Source: Elusimicrobiota bacterium
GTDB lineage: Bacteria > Elusimicrobiota > Elusimicrobia > Elusimicrobiales > UBA9959
NCBI GenBank assembly: GCA_019135865.1
Contig: JAGVVD010000052.1
Location: forward strand, 201,011-265,010
DNA length: 64,000 nt
Reading direction: 5' to 3'
Under the pieces are notes generated by a model. The model saw nothing but the letters and a program-made list of their open reading frames with translations, was not told the DNA's origin and ran no database searches. A program made the translations under genes and the position numbers. Every line of letters begins with the position of its first letter. Within the stretch, counting starts at the first letter, position 1. Positions 50,594 through 59,326 of this stretch are shown here, piece after piece.

Positions 50594-53506
50594 TTACGCG
50601 CCGTCCCCGCTCTTTCCGCCGGACCTTCCCCGGTATTCCTTTTCGAGCCGTTCGCGGGTCTCGCGGAACCGCCTGGCCAGTTCCTCCTCCTTCCTGGCGT
50701 AGGAATCCTGCAGCGACACTTCCCTCTTCTGCAGGTCGGCCACTATCTGGCGCTCCTGCTCCAGCAGCGCCTTGAGCTTGGCCCTGTCGTTCTCCAGCTG
50801 GGAGGCCTTCAGCCGCAGGGAGGTCTCGAGGTCCTTTTCCTTTTCGGCGAAGGCCGCTTCCAGGCGTCCGGTCAGGGCCCGGAGCTTGTCGTCCTGCGCG
50901 CTTATCTTCCCGGCCAGTTCGCGGTTCTTTTCCTCCAGTTCGGCCTGCAGCCTGGCGACGTTCTCGGCCGCCTCGCGGTCTTTCTCTATCTCGGTAAGGT
51001 TGCCGGACATGAGGGACTGGTAACTGCGTTCCAGCTGCTCGTAGCGCGCTCTCAGCGCTTTCTCCTTGAGGGTGAAAGTCTCCTCCAGGGAGGCCGTAAG
51101 TTTCTTCTCGCGCTCGAGATAGGCCTTCTCCAGCCCGGCGGCCTGTTCCTGGTAGCGGGCCGCCAGTTCCCCGCGTATGAAATCCATTTTACTGAAGAAC
51201 TCCTCCTGCCTGGACCTTTCCGTCATCCCGGAATTCTTCGCCATTTCCGCCATCTGCCCGAGGTAGTTCCGTTCCACTTTTTCGAGCTTCTCCAGATAGT
51301 CCTTTTCCATGACCTGGCGGAGATCGCGGGACTTGTTTATGTTCTCCTGGATCAGCAGCTGTTTCTCGTGCTCCAGCTCTTCGAGGCGCACGTTCACGGC
51401 CTCCAGTTCCTGTTTGGCGGAATTGGCCTCCTGGAGGGCCTGTTCGCGGCCCTTCGAGGCGAGGCGGACCTGCTCTTCCAGCGCTTTGACCCGGTAAAGG
51501 GCTTCTTCGATCCTGGCGCCCATGGCGCCCTGCATCGTCTGGGCCTCTATCGCGTGGCGCTCCGCGGCGCGCTTCTCCGCCTCTTCCCTGGACCGCCGTA
51601 TCGCGGCGGCCTGGGCGGCGGCCCTTTCCTCCAGCAGCGACTCGTAACGGGCGCGCAGCGTTTCCAGTTCGGCCCTGGCCGCGGCGCGTTCGGCGGCCAG
51701 CGCGCGGTCGGCCGCTTCCGCGCTTTCCCGGAGCTTGCGGTTGAGGTCCTCCAGCGCTCCTTTGAAGCCGGCCTCGATCCTGGCTTCGCGCTCCTTGAGC
51801 TCGTCCATGAACCGCTTCTCGTAGCCGGCTTCGCGCGCCAGCAGTTCCTCCTGGCGGGCCCGGAAAGCCTGTTCGCGCGCGAGGTCCCGGGCCTCTAAAC
51901 GGGCCAGTTCCGCCGCCAGTCTGCGGGCCGCTTCCTCTTCCAGCGTCCTCTCCCTGGCGGCGAAAGCCGTCTCCAGTTCGGCGGCCCGGGCCTTGTGGGC
52001 GGCCTCCAGTTTTTTCCCGGCCTCTTCCAGCCTCGCCTTCTCGGCGGCGGCGAAGGACCCGAAAGCTTTTTCCCGTTCGGCGGCCTGCGCCGAAAGGAAG
52101 AGGTTATCGCCGCGCAGTTTCTCGTTCTCGGCCAGGCGTTCCTCGAGCTCCTTCCTGACGGAGGAGCTCCTTTTCTCTATCTCGGCGTATTTCGCGGCCA
52201 GGGCTTTTTCCTTTATCGCCAGGCCCTCCTCCATGGAGGCCTTGTGAAGGGCCAGCTGCTCTTCGAAGGCCGCCGCGAGTTCCGCTTCCCGCCTGCGCAG
52301 CTGGGAGGCCAGGTCCTCGCGGTGCGACTGCAGACGGGCCTGCTCGGCGGCCAGTTCGCGCTTCCTTTCGGCGGCTTCGGCCTCGGCCCTGGCCGTTTCA
52401 CCGCGCAGTTCCTCGCGGCGGGCCTCTATGTTCCTGTAAAGCCGTTTCTCCTTGGCCTCCAGCTCGGCGCGGGCCGCCGCGATCTCCCGCCTGGCCTGTT
52501 CTTCCAGCCCGGCCGCTTTCCCGGCGGCGGCCGCTTCGGCGGCGCGCGCCTCCTCTTCCAGTTCTTTCCGGCGGGCGAGAAGTTCCGCTTCCCGCTCTTC
52601 CAGGCGCCGCCTGAGCTGTTCCTTCTCGGAGGCCCACTCCTGCTGTCTGCGGGCGAGTTCCCCGGCCGCTTCGGCCAGCCTCTCCTCCATCTTCGACAGC
52701 CGGGCCGAAAAATCGGCCGCGGTCTGTGCGAGACGCTCTGCCAGCGTCTTCTCGGAAAGTTTCCTGTTCTCTTCCAGCCAGTCCGAATAGGTGGCGTAGA
52801 GTCGCTTCTCCCTTTCGGCGGTTTCGGCGGACATTTTTTCGGAGAGTTCCCTGATCTCCGCGAGGCGCTTCTCCTCCAGTCCCCTGGCCGCCGTCTCCAG
52901 TTCCAGCCGGTGCCTCGCGTCGCGCTCCTCCACGGCCTGCCGGAGACGCTGTTCCCAGATCGCCTCCATCTTCTTCAGCTGCCCGGCGGCCTCCTTCCTG
53001 GCCAGTTCCCTGCCGAGCTTCATCTGCTCTACGAAGGTCTCCCTCTCGGTCTTGAACTCGCTTTCGCGCTCCTCCTGCCACTGCCTGAAGATCTGTTCCA
53101 TTTCGGAGCGCAGGCGCCGCTTCTGTTCCGAGATCTCCTCTTCCTTGCGGGCGATCTCCGCCTTGAGACGCTCGCGCTCCTCTTCCAGTTCCCCGCGGTG
53201 CAGCGCCACGGCCTCGTCGAGCATTTTCTGGTATTTCTGCCAGAGCGCCGATTCCTTCTCGACCAGCAGCTGCGCGACCTCCTGCTCCCGTTTCTTGATG
53301 CGCTCCTCGTGGCCGCGCAGCAGGGCCTCGTACTCGGCGTCCTTGGCCTTGTTGCTGCGCTGGATCTCCTCGAAAGAACGGGCGCGGAGCGTGGAAAGCT
53401 CCGCCTCCTTCTCCCTGAGCTCGGAGGTCAGGCTGAGGATCATCTTGGCCGAGTCGAGCTCGGTCTCTTTCAGGATATCCTCGTAATCTCCGCCGGTCAT
53501 GCGCAA
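50594..53506 (-). CDS. giant coiled-coil protein 2
   Basis: 970 residues, almost continuous heptad-pattern coiled coil rich in Glu, Ala, Lys and Arg from about 10 to 950. No signal peptide, membrane segment or globular domain is visible. It opens with the short MRMTGGDYEDILKETELDSAKMILSLTSELREKEAEL. It ends KEEELARRFRETRERLEKEYRGRSGG, close in pattern to the end of protein 1 (KEEELMAFWGKKQKELEERYGNRLGG), so the two are probably paralogues. Separated by 6 nt from the upstream partner. Could form filaments or a scaffold; function unknown. Confidence 0.7.
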   Translation of the reverse strand: MRMTGGDYEDILKETELDSAKMILSLTSELREKEAELSTLRARSFEEIQRSNKAKDAEYEALLRGHEERIKKREQEVAQLLVEKESALWQKYQKMLDEAVALHRGELEEERERLKAEIARKEEEISEQKRRLRSEMEQIFRQWQEERESEFKTERETFVEQMKLGRELARKEAAGQLKKMEAIWEQRLRQAVEERDARHRLELETAARGLEEKRLAEIRELSEKMSAETAEREKRLYATYSDWLEENRKLSEKTLAERLAQTAADFSARLSKMEERLAEAAGELARRQQEWASEKEQLRRRLEEREAELLARRKELEEEARAAEAAAAGKAAGLEEQARREIAAARAELEAKEKRLYRNIEARREELRGETARAEAEAAERKRELAAEQARLQSHREDLASQLRRREAELAAAFEEQLALHKASMEEGLAIKEKALAAKYAEIEKRSSSVRKELEERLAENEKLRGDNLFLSAQAAEREKAFGSFAAAEKARLEEAGKKLEAAHKARAAELETAFAARERTLEEEAARRLAAELARLEARDLAREQAFRARQEELLAREAGYEKRFMDELKEREARIEAGFKGALEDLNRKLRESAEAADRALAAERAAARAELETLRARYESLLEERAAAQAAAIRRSREEAEKRAAERHAIEAQTMQGAMGARIEEALYRVKALEEQVRLASKGREQALQEANSAKQELEAVNVRLEELEHEKQLLIQENINKSRDLRQVMEKDYLEKLEKVERNYLGQMAEMAKNSGMTERSRQEEFFSKMDFIRGELAARYQEQAAGLEKAYLEREKKLTASLEETFTLKEKALRARYEQLERSYQSLMSGNLTEIEKDREAAENVARLQAELEEKNRELAGKISAQDDKLRALTGRLEAAFAEKEKDLETSLRLKASQLENDRAKLKALLEQERQIVADLQKREVSLQDSYARKEEELARRFRETRERLEKEYRGRSGGKSGDGA

Positions 53507-53512
53507 CGGGTC

Positions 53513-56500
53513 CTATTTCCCGTCCTCCGTTCCACCGAGCCGATTTCCGTAGCGCTCCTCGAGCTCTTTCTGTTTCTTTCCCCAGAAGGCCATCAGCTCT
53601 TCTTCCTTTTTCTGGTAACGGTCGAGGTATTCCTCTTCCTTCTGGCAGGTCAGCAGGGTCAGGCGGTTCCTCTCTTCCTCCGCTTCCCTGAGCCGGGCCC
53701 GCAGGGAGTCCTCGAGTTCCTTGCGCAGCTTGTCCATGGCGGCGCGGGTCTTCTCCAGTTCCGAATGATAGTGCCGCTCCAGTTCGTCCTTGCGCTTGGA
53801 GAAGTCCTCCTCCAGTTTGAGGCGCGCCTGCTTGGAACGGGAGAGTTCCTCGTCGAGCCGCTGGCCGAAGAGGGCCTCCTTCTTCTCGAATTCCGCGCGC
53901 AGCGCCTGACGTTCCCGGTTCAGGACCTCCGATTTCTGGGCCTCCCAGGCGGTCCGGGCCTTCTCCCCGTCCTCCGATATCTTTCTGGCCAGTTCCAGGT
54001 GGCGGCGTTCCAGGTCCAGCTCCTTCTGCCTCGCCCCGGCCTCCAGCTCCTCCCGCCTGCGGTCGAGCGCCTCCTCCTGGGCCGCCAGGTGTTCCCTGGT
54101 CCTGGCGTCCAGCGCGGATTCCAGCCGGGCCGCCCTGTCGGCGAACTCGGTCTCCAGTTTCTTGAGCCTCTCCTGGTAGGCCCCCTCGAGCCCGGCCCGG
54201 CGGGCCTCGTCGTCCAGCAGGGACCTTTCCCGTTCCTCCTCGCGCTGCCGTCTGGCGTCGGCGGCCAGTTCCGCGGCCTTTTCCTCGAAATGCTTCTGCA
54301 GCGCCGCTTCCTTGCCGCGCAGTTCCTCGAGCCGCTTGTCGTGCTCCTGCTCCAGGGCCGCGCGGTGCGCGTCGAGGGCGCGGTACATCTCCTCGCGGGC
54401 CCGCGCGAGCTTCTCGAAATTCTCGTGGTCCTTGCCCTGGGCGTCCTGCAGCAGCCTGATCCTGGTCTCTCCCAGTTCCTGCTCCAGGCGGGCTTTCGCC
54501 GCGTCTATCTCCGCTTCCCGGCCCTTGACGGCCAGTTCGCGGGCCTTGAGGGCGTCCTCGAAGCGGCGTTTCTCTTCGGCCAGGCGTAGGGAGTATTCCT
54601 CCCTGGTCTGCTCCAGGCGGGTCTCCAGGTCCTTCTCCCGGCCGGCCAGCTCGCGCAGCAGGGAGGCTTTCTCGTCCTCCAGCCTGGCGGCCTTGTCGGA
54701 GTGCTCGTTCCGGAGCAGTTCCTCGCGCTGCCGCAGTTTTTCGTCGAGCAGCGCGGCCTGCTCCTCCTTCCAGGTCCGCAGCTTCTCCGCGGCGGCCTTC
54801 TCGGCGGCCAGCAGTTCCTGGTGATGTGTGCGGCGCACCTCTTTGAGGGTCTCTTCCAGTCTGGCCTCGCGGTCCCGCAGGGCCTGGCGCTGGGCCTCCA
54901 GTTCGGCCTTTATCTTGTCGTGCTCCTGCCGGGCCTGCGCTTCCAGCGCGGCCGACTTGGCGGCGAGCTGCTCCTTGAGCACGGCCGCGGCTTCCAGTTC
55001 CTGCTGGGCGTATTTGAGGCGCAGCTCGTCCTCGAAATGGGAGTATTTCTTCTTGAGGACCTCGCGGTATTTGCGGAACTCCTCCTTGAGGCGCTCCTTT
55101 TCGGAGAGCCCGGCGCGTTCCTTCTCCAGGATCCATTCCTCTTCGCGGGCCTGCCAGGCCGCCGAGGTCCGGCGGGCTTCGGCCGCGGCGCGCTCTTCGA
55201 GGGCCTTTTCCTTGGCTTTATAGGAGTCCTCCAGGGAACGGCGCGCGGCCTGGAGCCGCTCCTCGTAATGCAGTTCCAGCTCGCGGCGCGAATCCTCCTG
55301 GACCTGCGCCTGCTGCTGCAGCCAGTCGTTCTGTTCGCGAAGGAGCGACGCTCGCAGGGATTCCTCCTTGAGCCTGTTCTCCTGCCGCAGCTTGTCGGCC
55401 TCGGCCCTGAGCCTGGCCTCGGCGGCCTCTTCCACGGCCTTCTCGCGTTTGCGCCAGTCCGTCTCCCAGCGGCGGTTGTTCTCCTCGACGGCTTCCTCCA
55501 GTTCCTTGCGCTGGGCCAGGGCCGTCTCGCGCCACTTCTCCCGGCTTTCCTCCACGGCCTTCTCGTAGGCGGCGTTGGTCTCCTCGTCGTGCTTCTTGAC
55601 GAGCTCCACCACCTGCCGCTCCATCTCGAGCCGCATCTCCACGTATTCCTGCTCGCGCTGGCGGATATACCCCTGCAGGCGGTCGCGGATCTCGGAGAGT
55701 TCGCGCTGATGGGCGGCCTTCATCGCCTCCATCTCGGCTTCCTTCTCCAGCTTCAGGTCCGTTTCGCGCTCTTCCAGCCGCTTCAGCGCTTCCCCGTGGC
55801 GGCCGGCGAAGAGGTCCTCGATCTTCTTCAGGCGGGCGTCGTGGTCCTTCTCGAGCTCGCCGAGGAGGCGGGTCCGCTCTTCTTCCAGTTTGAGCCGGGA
55901 CTCCCGCCCCGCGACGGCCTCCCGCTCCGACAGCTCGGCCATCTTCGCCAGGTGCTCGTCCTCCAGCTGACGTCGGAACTTCTCGAGCTGCTCCTCCTTG
56001 GCCGTGTGCAGCGCGGAAAGTTCGCGCTCGCGCAGTTCCAGGCGCCCGCGCGCCTCCAGGTCGTTCCGCTCGGCCTCTATCCTGGACTTCTCCACCAGCT
56101 CTTTTTCCAGCGCCTCGTACTTGAGACGCAGGGCGTTCTCGCGCTCGGCGAAATTGTCCTCGTGGCGTTTAAGGAGGGCTTCCAGCTCCTCCTGCTTGAG
56201 CTCCTGCGTCCTGCGGGCTTCGTCGATCGCGGAGAGCTTTATCCGGCCTATCTCGGCCTCTTTCCCCGCGAGCTCCTGCTTGAGGGCCTGGATCTCCTTC
56301 TCCAGCTGCGCCCGGGCCTGCCGCCAGTTGGCGGTCTCCTCGTTGAGCAGCTGCTCGCGGATCTTGGCCTTGAGGTCGGCCTCCATGGCCGTCTGGGTCT
56401 TCCAGTTCTCTTCCCAGGTGCGTATGGTGCCCTGCCACTTCCTGAGCACCTCCTCTTTCTGTTCTATCCGGGAGGTCAGGGAGCGGACGGCGGAGGTCTT

Positions 56501-56635
56501 GTTCTTCGCGTCCTCTTTAAGGCGGGAATTGTCGTCCTGGAGGGAGTGGATCTTCTCCACCGCCCAGCGCAGTGCCAGTTTGGCGGTCTCGATGTCGTTT
56601 ATCGCCGCCGGGTCGAGCTTAGGCTCCTGTTCCAT
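53513..56635 (-). CDS. giant coiled-coil protein 1
   Basis: 1040 residues. The first 60 residues (KLDPAAINDIETAKLALRWAVEKIHSLQDDNSRL) may be a small conserved head; the rest is coiled coil to the C-terminal KEEEYLDRYQKKEEELMAFWGKK...ELEERYGNRLGG. An SD (ggagga) precedes ATG 56635. Total predicted coil length for the tandem pair approaches 2000 residues. No homology beyond generic coiled-coil can be claimed. Operon with protein 2; rpmB lies upstream as a separate unit. Confidence 0.7.
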   Translation of the reverse strand: MEQEPKLDPAAINDIETAKLALRWAVEKIHSLQDDNSRLKEDAKNKTSAVRSLTSRIEQKEEVLRKWQGTIRTWEENWKTQTAMEADLKAKIREQLLNEETANWRQARAQLEKEIQALKQELAGKEAEIGRIKLSAIDEARRTQELKQEELEALLKRHEDNFAERENALRLKYEALEKELVEKSRIEAERNDLEARGRLELRERELSALHTAKEEQLEKFRRQLEDEHLAKMAELSEREAVAGRESRLKLEEERTRLLGELEKDHDARLKKIEDLFAGRHGEALKRLEERETDLKLEKEAEMEAMKAAHQRELSEIRDRLQGYIRQREQEYVEMRLEMERQVVELVKKHDEETNAAYEKAVEESREKWRETALAQRKELEEAVEENNRRWETDWRKREKAVEEAAEARLRAEADKLRQENRLKEESLRASLLREQNDWLQQQAQVQEDSRRELELHYEERLQAARRSLEDSYKAKEKALEERAAAEARRTSAAWQAREEEWILEKERAGLSEKERLKEEFRKYREVLKKKYSHFEDELRLKYAQQELEAAAVLKEQLAAKSAALEAQARQEHDKIKAELEAQRQALRDREARLEETLKEVRRTHHQELLAAEKAAAEKLRTWKEEQAALLDEKLRQREELLRNEHSDKAARLEDEKASLLRELAGREKDLETRLEQTREEYSLRLAEEKRRFEDALKARELAVKGREAEIDAAKARLEQELGETRIRLLQDAQGKDHENFEKLARAREEMYRALDAHRAALEQEHDKRLEELRGKEAALQKHFEEKAAELAADARRQREEERERSLLDDEARRAGLEGAYQERLKKLETEFADRAARLESALDARTREHLAAQEEALDRRREELEAGARQKELDLERRHLELARKISEDGEKARTAWEAQKSEVLNRERQALRAEFEKKEALFGQRLDEELSRSKQARLKLEEDFSKRKDELERHYHSELEKTRAAMDKLRKELEDSLRARLREAEEERNRLTLLTCQKEEEYLDRYQKKEEELMAFWGKKQKELEERYGNRLGGTEDGK

Positions 56636-56797
56636 TTTTTAGCGTCCTCCGCTGACTTTGAAAACGAACGATAGGGCCCCTGGGGGCTCCAACGGATAAA
56701 ATAGCAGACTGCGCCGCCGGTTTCAAGGATAATTATACAGGCGGCGTATTGAGGAAATATTAAATAGTTGTTAATTAGGGGGCGGGGCGGAAAGGCG

Positions 56798-56824
56798 AAA
56801 AAAAAGCCGGCCTCGCGGCCGGCT
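56798..56824 (-). terminator. rpmB terminator
   Basis: Read on the minus strand, agccggcc-gcg-aggccggct is followed by T8, 27 nt after the rpmB stop. Confidence 0.9.
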
Positions 56825-56851
56825 TCGGCGCCAGGGGGCGCGGGGGGCTTT

Positions 56852-57046
56852 TCAGCGGGCCGGTCTTACCGCGCGGCCGCTCTTTATGCAGGTCGTGCAG
56901 ACGTACGCCGACCTGGGAGAGCCTTTTACCATGATCTTCTGTTTCTGAAGATTGGGCTTGAAAAGCCTCTTGGTCGCCACATGGGAGTGGCTGTAGGAAT
57001 TGCCGGACTTAGGGGCTTTACCGCAGATCTCGCATTTGAATGCCAT
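56852..57046 (-). CDS. rpmB: 50S ribosomal protein L28
   Basis: 64 residues. MAFKCEICGKAPKSGNSYSHSHVATKRLFKPNLQKQKI is the L28 signature, with two CxxC pairs (CEIC near the start, CTTC near the end) forming a zinc ribbon. So it is the C+ paralogue type. TATAAT lies 9 nt upstream with AGGAG between, so the leader is only a few nucleotides. Divergent from yjbQ. Confidence 0.96.
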   Translation of the reverse strand: MAFKCEICGKAPKSGNSYSHSHVATKRLFKPNLQKQKIMVKGSPRSAYVCTTCIKSGRAVRPAR

Positions 57047-57082
57047 AGTGCTCCTATTATAGCAAAAACCCCCGCCTCTTTG

Positions 57083-57088
57083 TAAAAT
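57083..57088 (+). promoter_or_regulatory. TTTG-TAAAAT leaderless promoter of yjbQ
   Basis: TTTGTAAAAT ends 6 nt before ATG 57095, with no strong SD (ggaagc only). Confidence 0.5.
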
Positions 57089-57094
57089 GGAAGC

Positions 57095-57511
57095 ATGAGA
57101 TCCCATACCGCCCACCTGTGGATGAATACCTCCGAACGCCGCGCCATGGTCGACATTACCGGCGAAGTCGAGGACGAACTGGCCAGGAGCGGCATAAAAG
57201 AGGGCCTGTGCCTGGTCAACGCCATGCATATCACCTCCAGCGTCTTCATAAACGACGCCGAGAGCGGACTGCACCGCGACTTCCTGGAATGGCTGGAGCG
57301 CCTGGCCCCGTATTCGAAGGAAGGATATGCCCATAACCGCACCGGCGAGGACAACGGCGACGCGCATCTCAAGCGCACCGTCATGGGGCGCGAGGTGGTG
57401 GTCGCCGTCACGAAAGGACGCCTGGATTTCGGCCCCTGGGAGCGGATCTTCTACGGCGAGTTCGACGGCCGCCGGAAGAAGCGGGTCATGGTCAAGATAA
57501 TAGGGGAATGA
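57095..57511 (+). CDS. yjbQ: YjbQ/UPF0047 family protein
   Basis: 138 residues, the usual family length. Characteristic blocks are [84 protein letters not shown] and the final [10 protein letters not shown]. His residues of the putative metal site (DAHLK and MHITSS) are present. The E. coli member shows weak thiamine-phosphate synthase activity; the physiological role is unclear. ATGA overlap with the thioesterase gene. Confidence 0.95.
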   Translation: MRSHTAHLWMNTSERRAMVDITGEVEDELARSGIKEGLCLVNAMHITSSVFINDAESGLHRDFLEWLERLAPYSKEGYAHNRTGEDNGDAHLKRTVMGREVVVAVTKGRLDFGPWERIFYGEFDGRRKKRVMVKIIGE

Positions 57512-57891
57512 GCATGAAAAGACGCGTTTACTATCACGATACGGACTGCGCCGGCGTCGTCTATTACGGCAACTATCTTAAATTCCTGGAGGAGGCCCGC
57601 ACCGAGTACATGGAGGAGCGCGGCCTGTCGGTCAAGGCGCTGCTGGACGCGGGCTTCGGCTTCGTGGTCAAGCGGCAGGAGATCGACTACAAGTACCCCG
57701 CCCGCTACGGGGACACGGTGGAGATAGACACCCGCGTGACGGAGGTCACCCCGTTCCGGGCGCGCTTCGAGTACGACCTGAAGAACCAGGAAGGCCGCAT
57801 GCTGGCCAGGGCCGTGACCGATATGGTGTGCGTAGGGCCGGACCTCAGGATGAAGGAGATGGCCCCGGACCTGTCCGGCCGGCTGCGCTGA
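57508..57891 (+). CDS. ybgC: YbgC/4HBT-type acyl-CoA thioesterase
   Basis: 127 residues with a single hot-dog fold. The catalytic motif is [32 protein letters not shown] (Asp at position 11 in DTD, the 4-hydroxybenzoyl-CoA thioesterase type). It is followed by [24 protein letters not shown] and [10 protein letters not shown]. Hydrolyses short acyl-CoA thioesters; ybgC usually neighbours Tol-Pal genes but none is here. ATG 57514 is an alternative start. Translationally coupled to yjbQ. Confidence 0.92.
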   Translation: MSMKRRVYYHDTDCAGVVYYGNYLKFLEEARTEYMEERGLSVKALLDAGFGFVVKRQEIDYKYPARYGDTVEIDTRVTEVTPFRARFEYDLKNQEGRMLARAVTDMVCVGPDLRMKEMAPDLSGRLR

Positions 57892-57919
57892 GAGGCCGTG
57901 AGGGGCGGAGGCCCGCTCC

Positions 57920-59326
57920 TCAGTCCTCTTTCAGCTCGGTCACCGGGCCGAACTCCGACAGCGGCCGGTCGAACTTCGACTTGTCGCCGATGACGAAGAT
58001 CACGGCCTTCGAGGGGTCGAAATACTTTTTTCCCGCCTTCAGCGCGTCCGCCGCGGAGACGGCCGAGACGTCAGCCACGAAAGAGTCCAGATAGCCGGGT
58101 TTAAAGCCGTAAAGCTCCTCCAGCGCGCGCTCGGAGACCAGCTTGTGCGGGGTGGCGAACTTGAAGACGAAGGGGTTGACTATCGAGCCCTTGCTGCGCG
58201 ACACTTCGTCCGCGGCCGGCGCCGCCGAGCCGGCCAGCTCCAGCTGCCGCAGCATCTCCGAGAGCGCCTGCGAATAGGTCTCGGGCTTGGTGCCGCAGTA
58301 GCTGAACAGGAAGCCGCCGTTCCTGCGGCGGGCATTGGCCGAATACACCGAGTAGGCCAGGCCGCGGGCGGTCCGCACTTCCCTGAAAAGCCGCGACTGG
58401 AAGCCGCCGCCCAGTATGTCCGTCATGACGGCGAGGGGATAATTGTCCGGGTCCAGGTAATCCGTGCCTTTCTGCATGACCACGAGGAAGGCCTGCGGCA
58501 CCTTCTTGTCGATAAAGTACACCCTGCGGTCGGAGAGCTCCGGCGCCGGGGGGATGACGGCCGCGGCGATCTCCGCCTTTTTCCAGCCGCCGAACTTTTC
58601 CCGCAGCGTATCGAGCGTCTTCTCATCGGAAGGGAGATCCCCGCTCACCGCCAGTATCGCGTTGTTGGGGCGGTAGAAAGCGCCGTGAAAGGCCAGCAGG
58701 TCCGCGCGTGTTATCGAGCCCACGGTCTCCAGCTCCGTGCGGGTCCCGTAAGGGTGGGAGGGGCCGTAGAACACCCGCTTGGCCTCCCGCACCGCGCTCT
58801 CGTCGGGCTTGTCGTTGCGGCGCCGTATCACCTCCAGCTCCGAGTCGCGCGCGACCTTGACCTTTTCCTCCTCGAAGGCCGGGGAGATGAGCACGTCGGC
58901 GTAGATGTCCAGCACCTTGCCGAGGTCTTTCCTGAGCGCCGTCATGTCCAGGCGGGTCTCCTCGGAGAAGGCGTCGCCCGAGATGGAGGCTCCGAGGTAT
59001 TCGAGGGTCCTGTCTATTTCGTCAGCCTTGTAGCGGGCGCTGCCGCCGTCCTTGACCAGGTAGGAGGTCATCTGCGCTATGCCGGCCTTGCCCGGCAGGT
59101 CGGCGGCGTTGCCGGCCCTGATGAAGGCCGAGATATGCACGACGGGAAGGGTATTGTCCCGCAGCATATAGACGGTCAAGCCGTTCTCCAGGACGTAGCG
59201 TTCCGGCTTGCCGGGCCTGAAATCCAGCGGGCCGAACCTGGACAGCACGGGGTGATCGGCGAAAGAGAGGGCTGCGGTAGTCATAAGGGCTCCTGAAAGC
59301 AGGATCGTGGAAATGGTTTTTTTCAT
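57920..59326 (-). CDS. M16-family peptidase subunit lacking the zinc motif (beta-type)
   Basis: 468 residues with a signal peptide (about 1-23). The M16 fold is evident (RYVLENGLTVYMLRDNTLPVVHISAFIRAGNAADLPGKAGIAQMTSYLVKDGG; HPYGTRTELETVGSITRADLLAFHGAFYRPNNAILAVSGD). However the HxxEH motif is replaced by GIAQMTSYL. Such subunits pair with an active one. The active subunit gene ends 4 nt into this start, so the heterodimer is co-translated. Periplasmic or surface zinc protease complex. Confidence 0.88.
   Translation of the reverse strand: MKKTISTILLSGALMTTAALSFADHPVLSRFGPLDFRPGKPERYVLENGLTVYMLRDNTLPVVHISAFIRAGNAADLPGKAGIAQMTSYLVKDGGSARYKADEIDRTLEYLGASISGDAFSEETRLDMTALRKDLGKVLDIYADVLISPAFEEEKVKVARDSELEVIRRRNDKPDESAVREAKRVFYGPSHPYGTRTELETVGSITRADLLAFHGAFYRPNNAILAVSGDLPSDEKTLDTLREKFGGWKKAEIAAAVIPPAPELSDRRVYFIDKKVPQAFLVVMQKGTDYLDPDNYPLAVMTDILGGGFQSRLFREVRTARGLAYSVYSANARRRNGGFLFSYCGTKPETYSQALSEMLRQLELAGSAAPAADEVSRSKGSIVNPFVFKFATPHKLVSERALEELYGFKPGYLDSFVADVSAVSAADALKAGKKYFDPSKAVIFVIGDKSKFDRPLSEFGPVTELKED

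Noticed and set aside
51995-54589. Long plus-strand frame rich in Leu, Gly and Phe opposite the coiled-coil genes
   Set aside because: Antisense of GAG/CAG-rich coiled-coil codons automatically gives Leu/Phe-rich open frames; no start signal.
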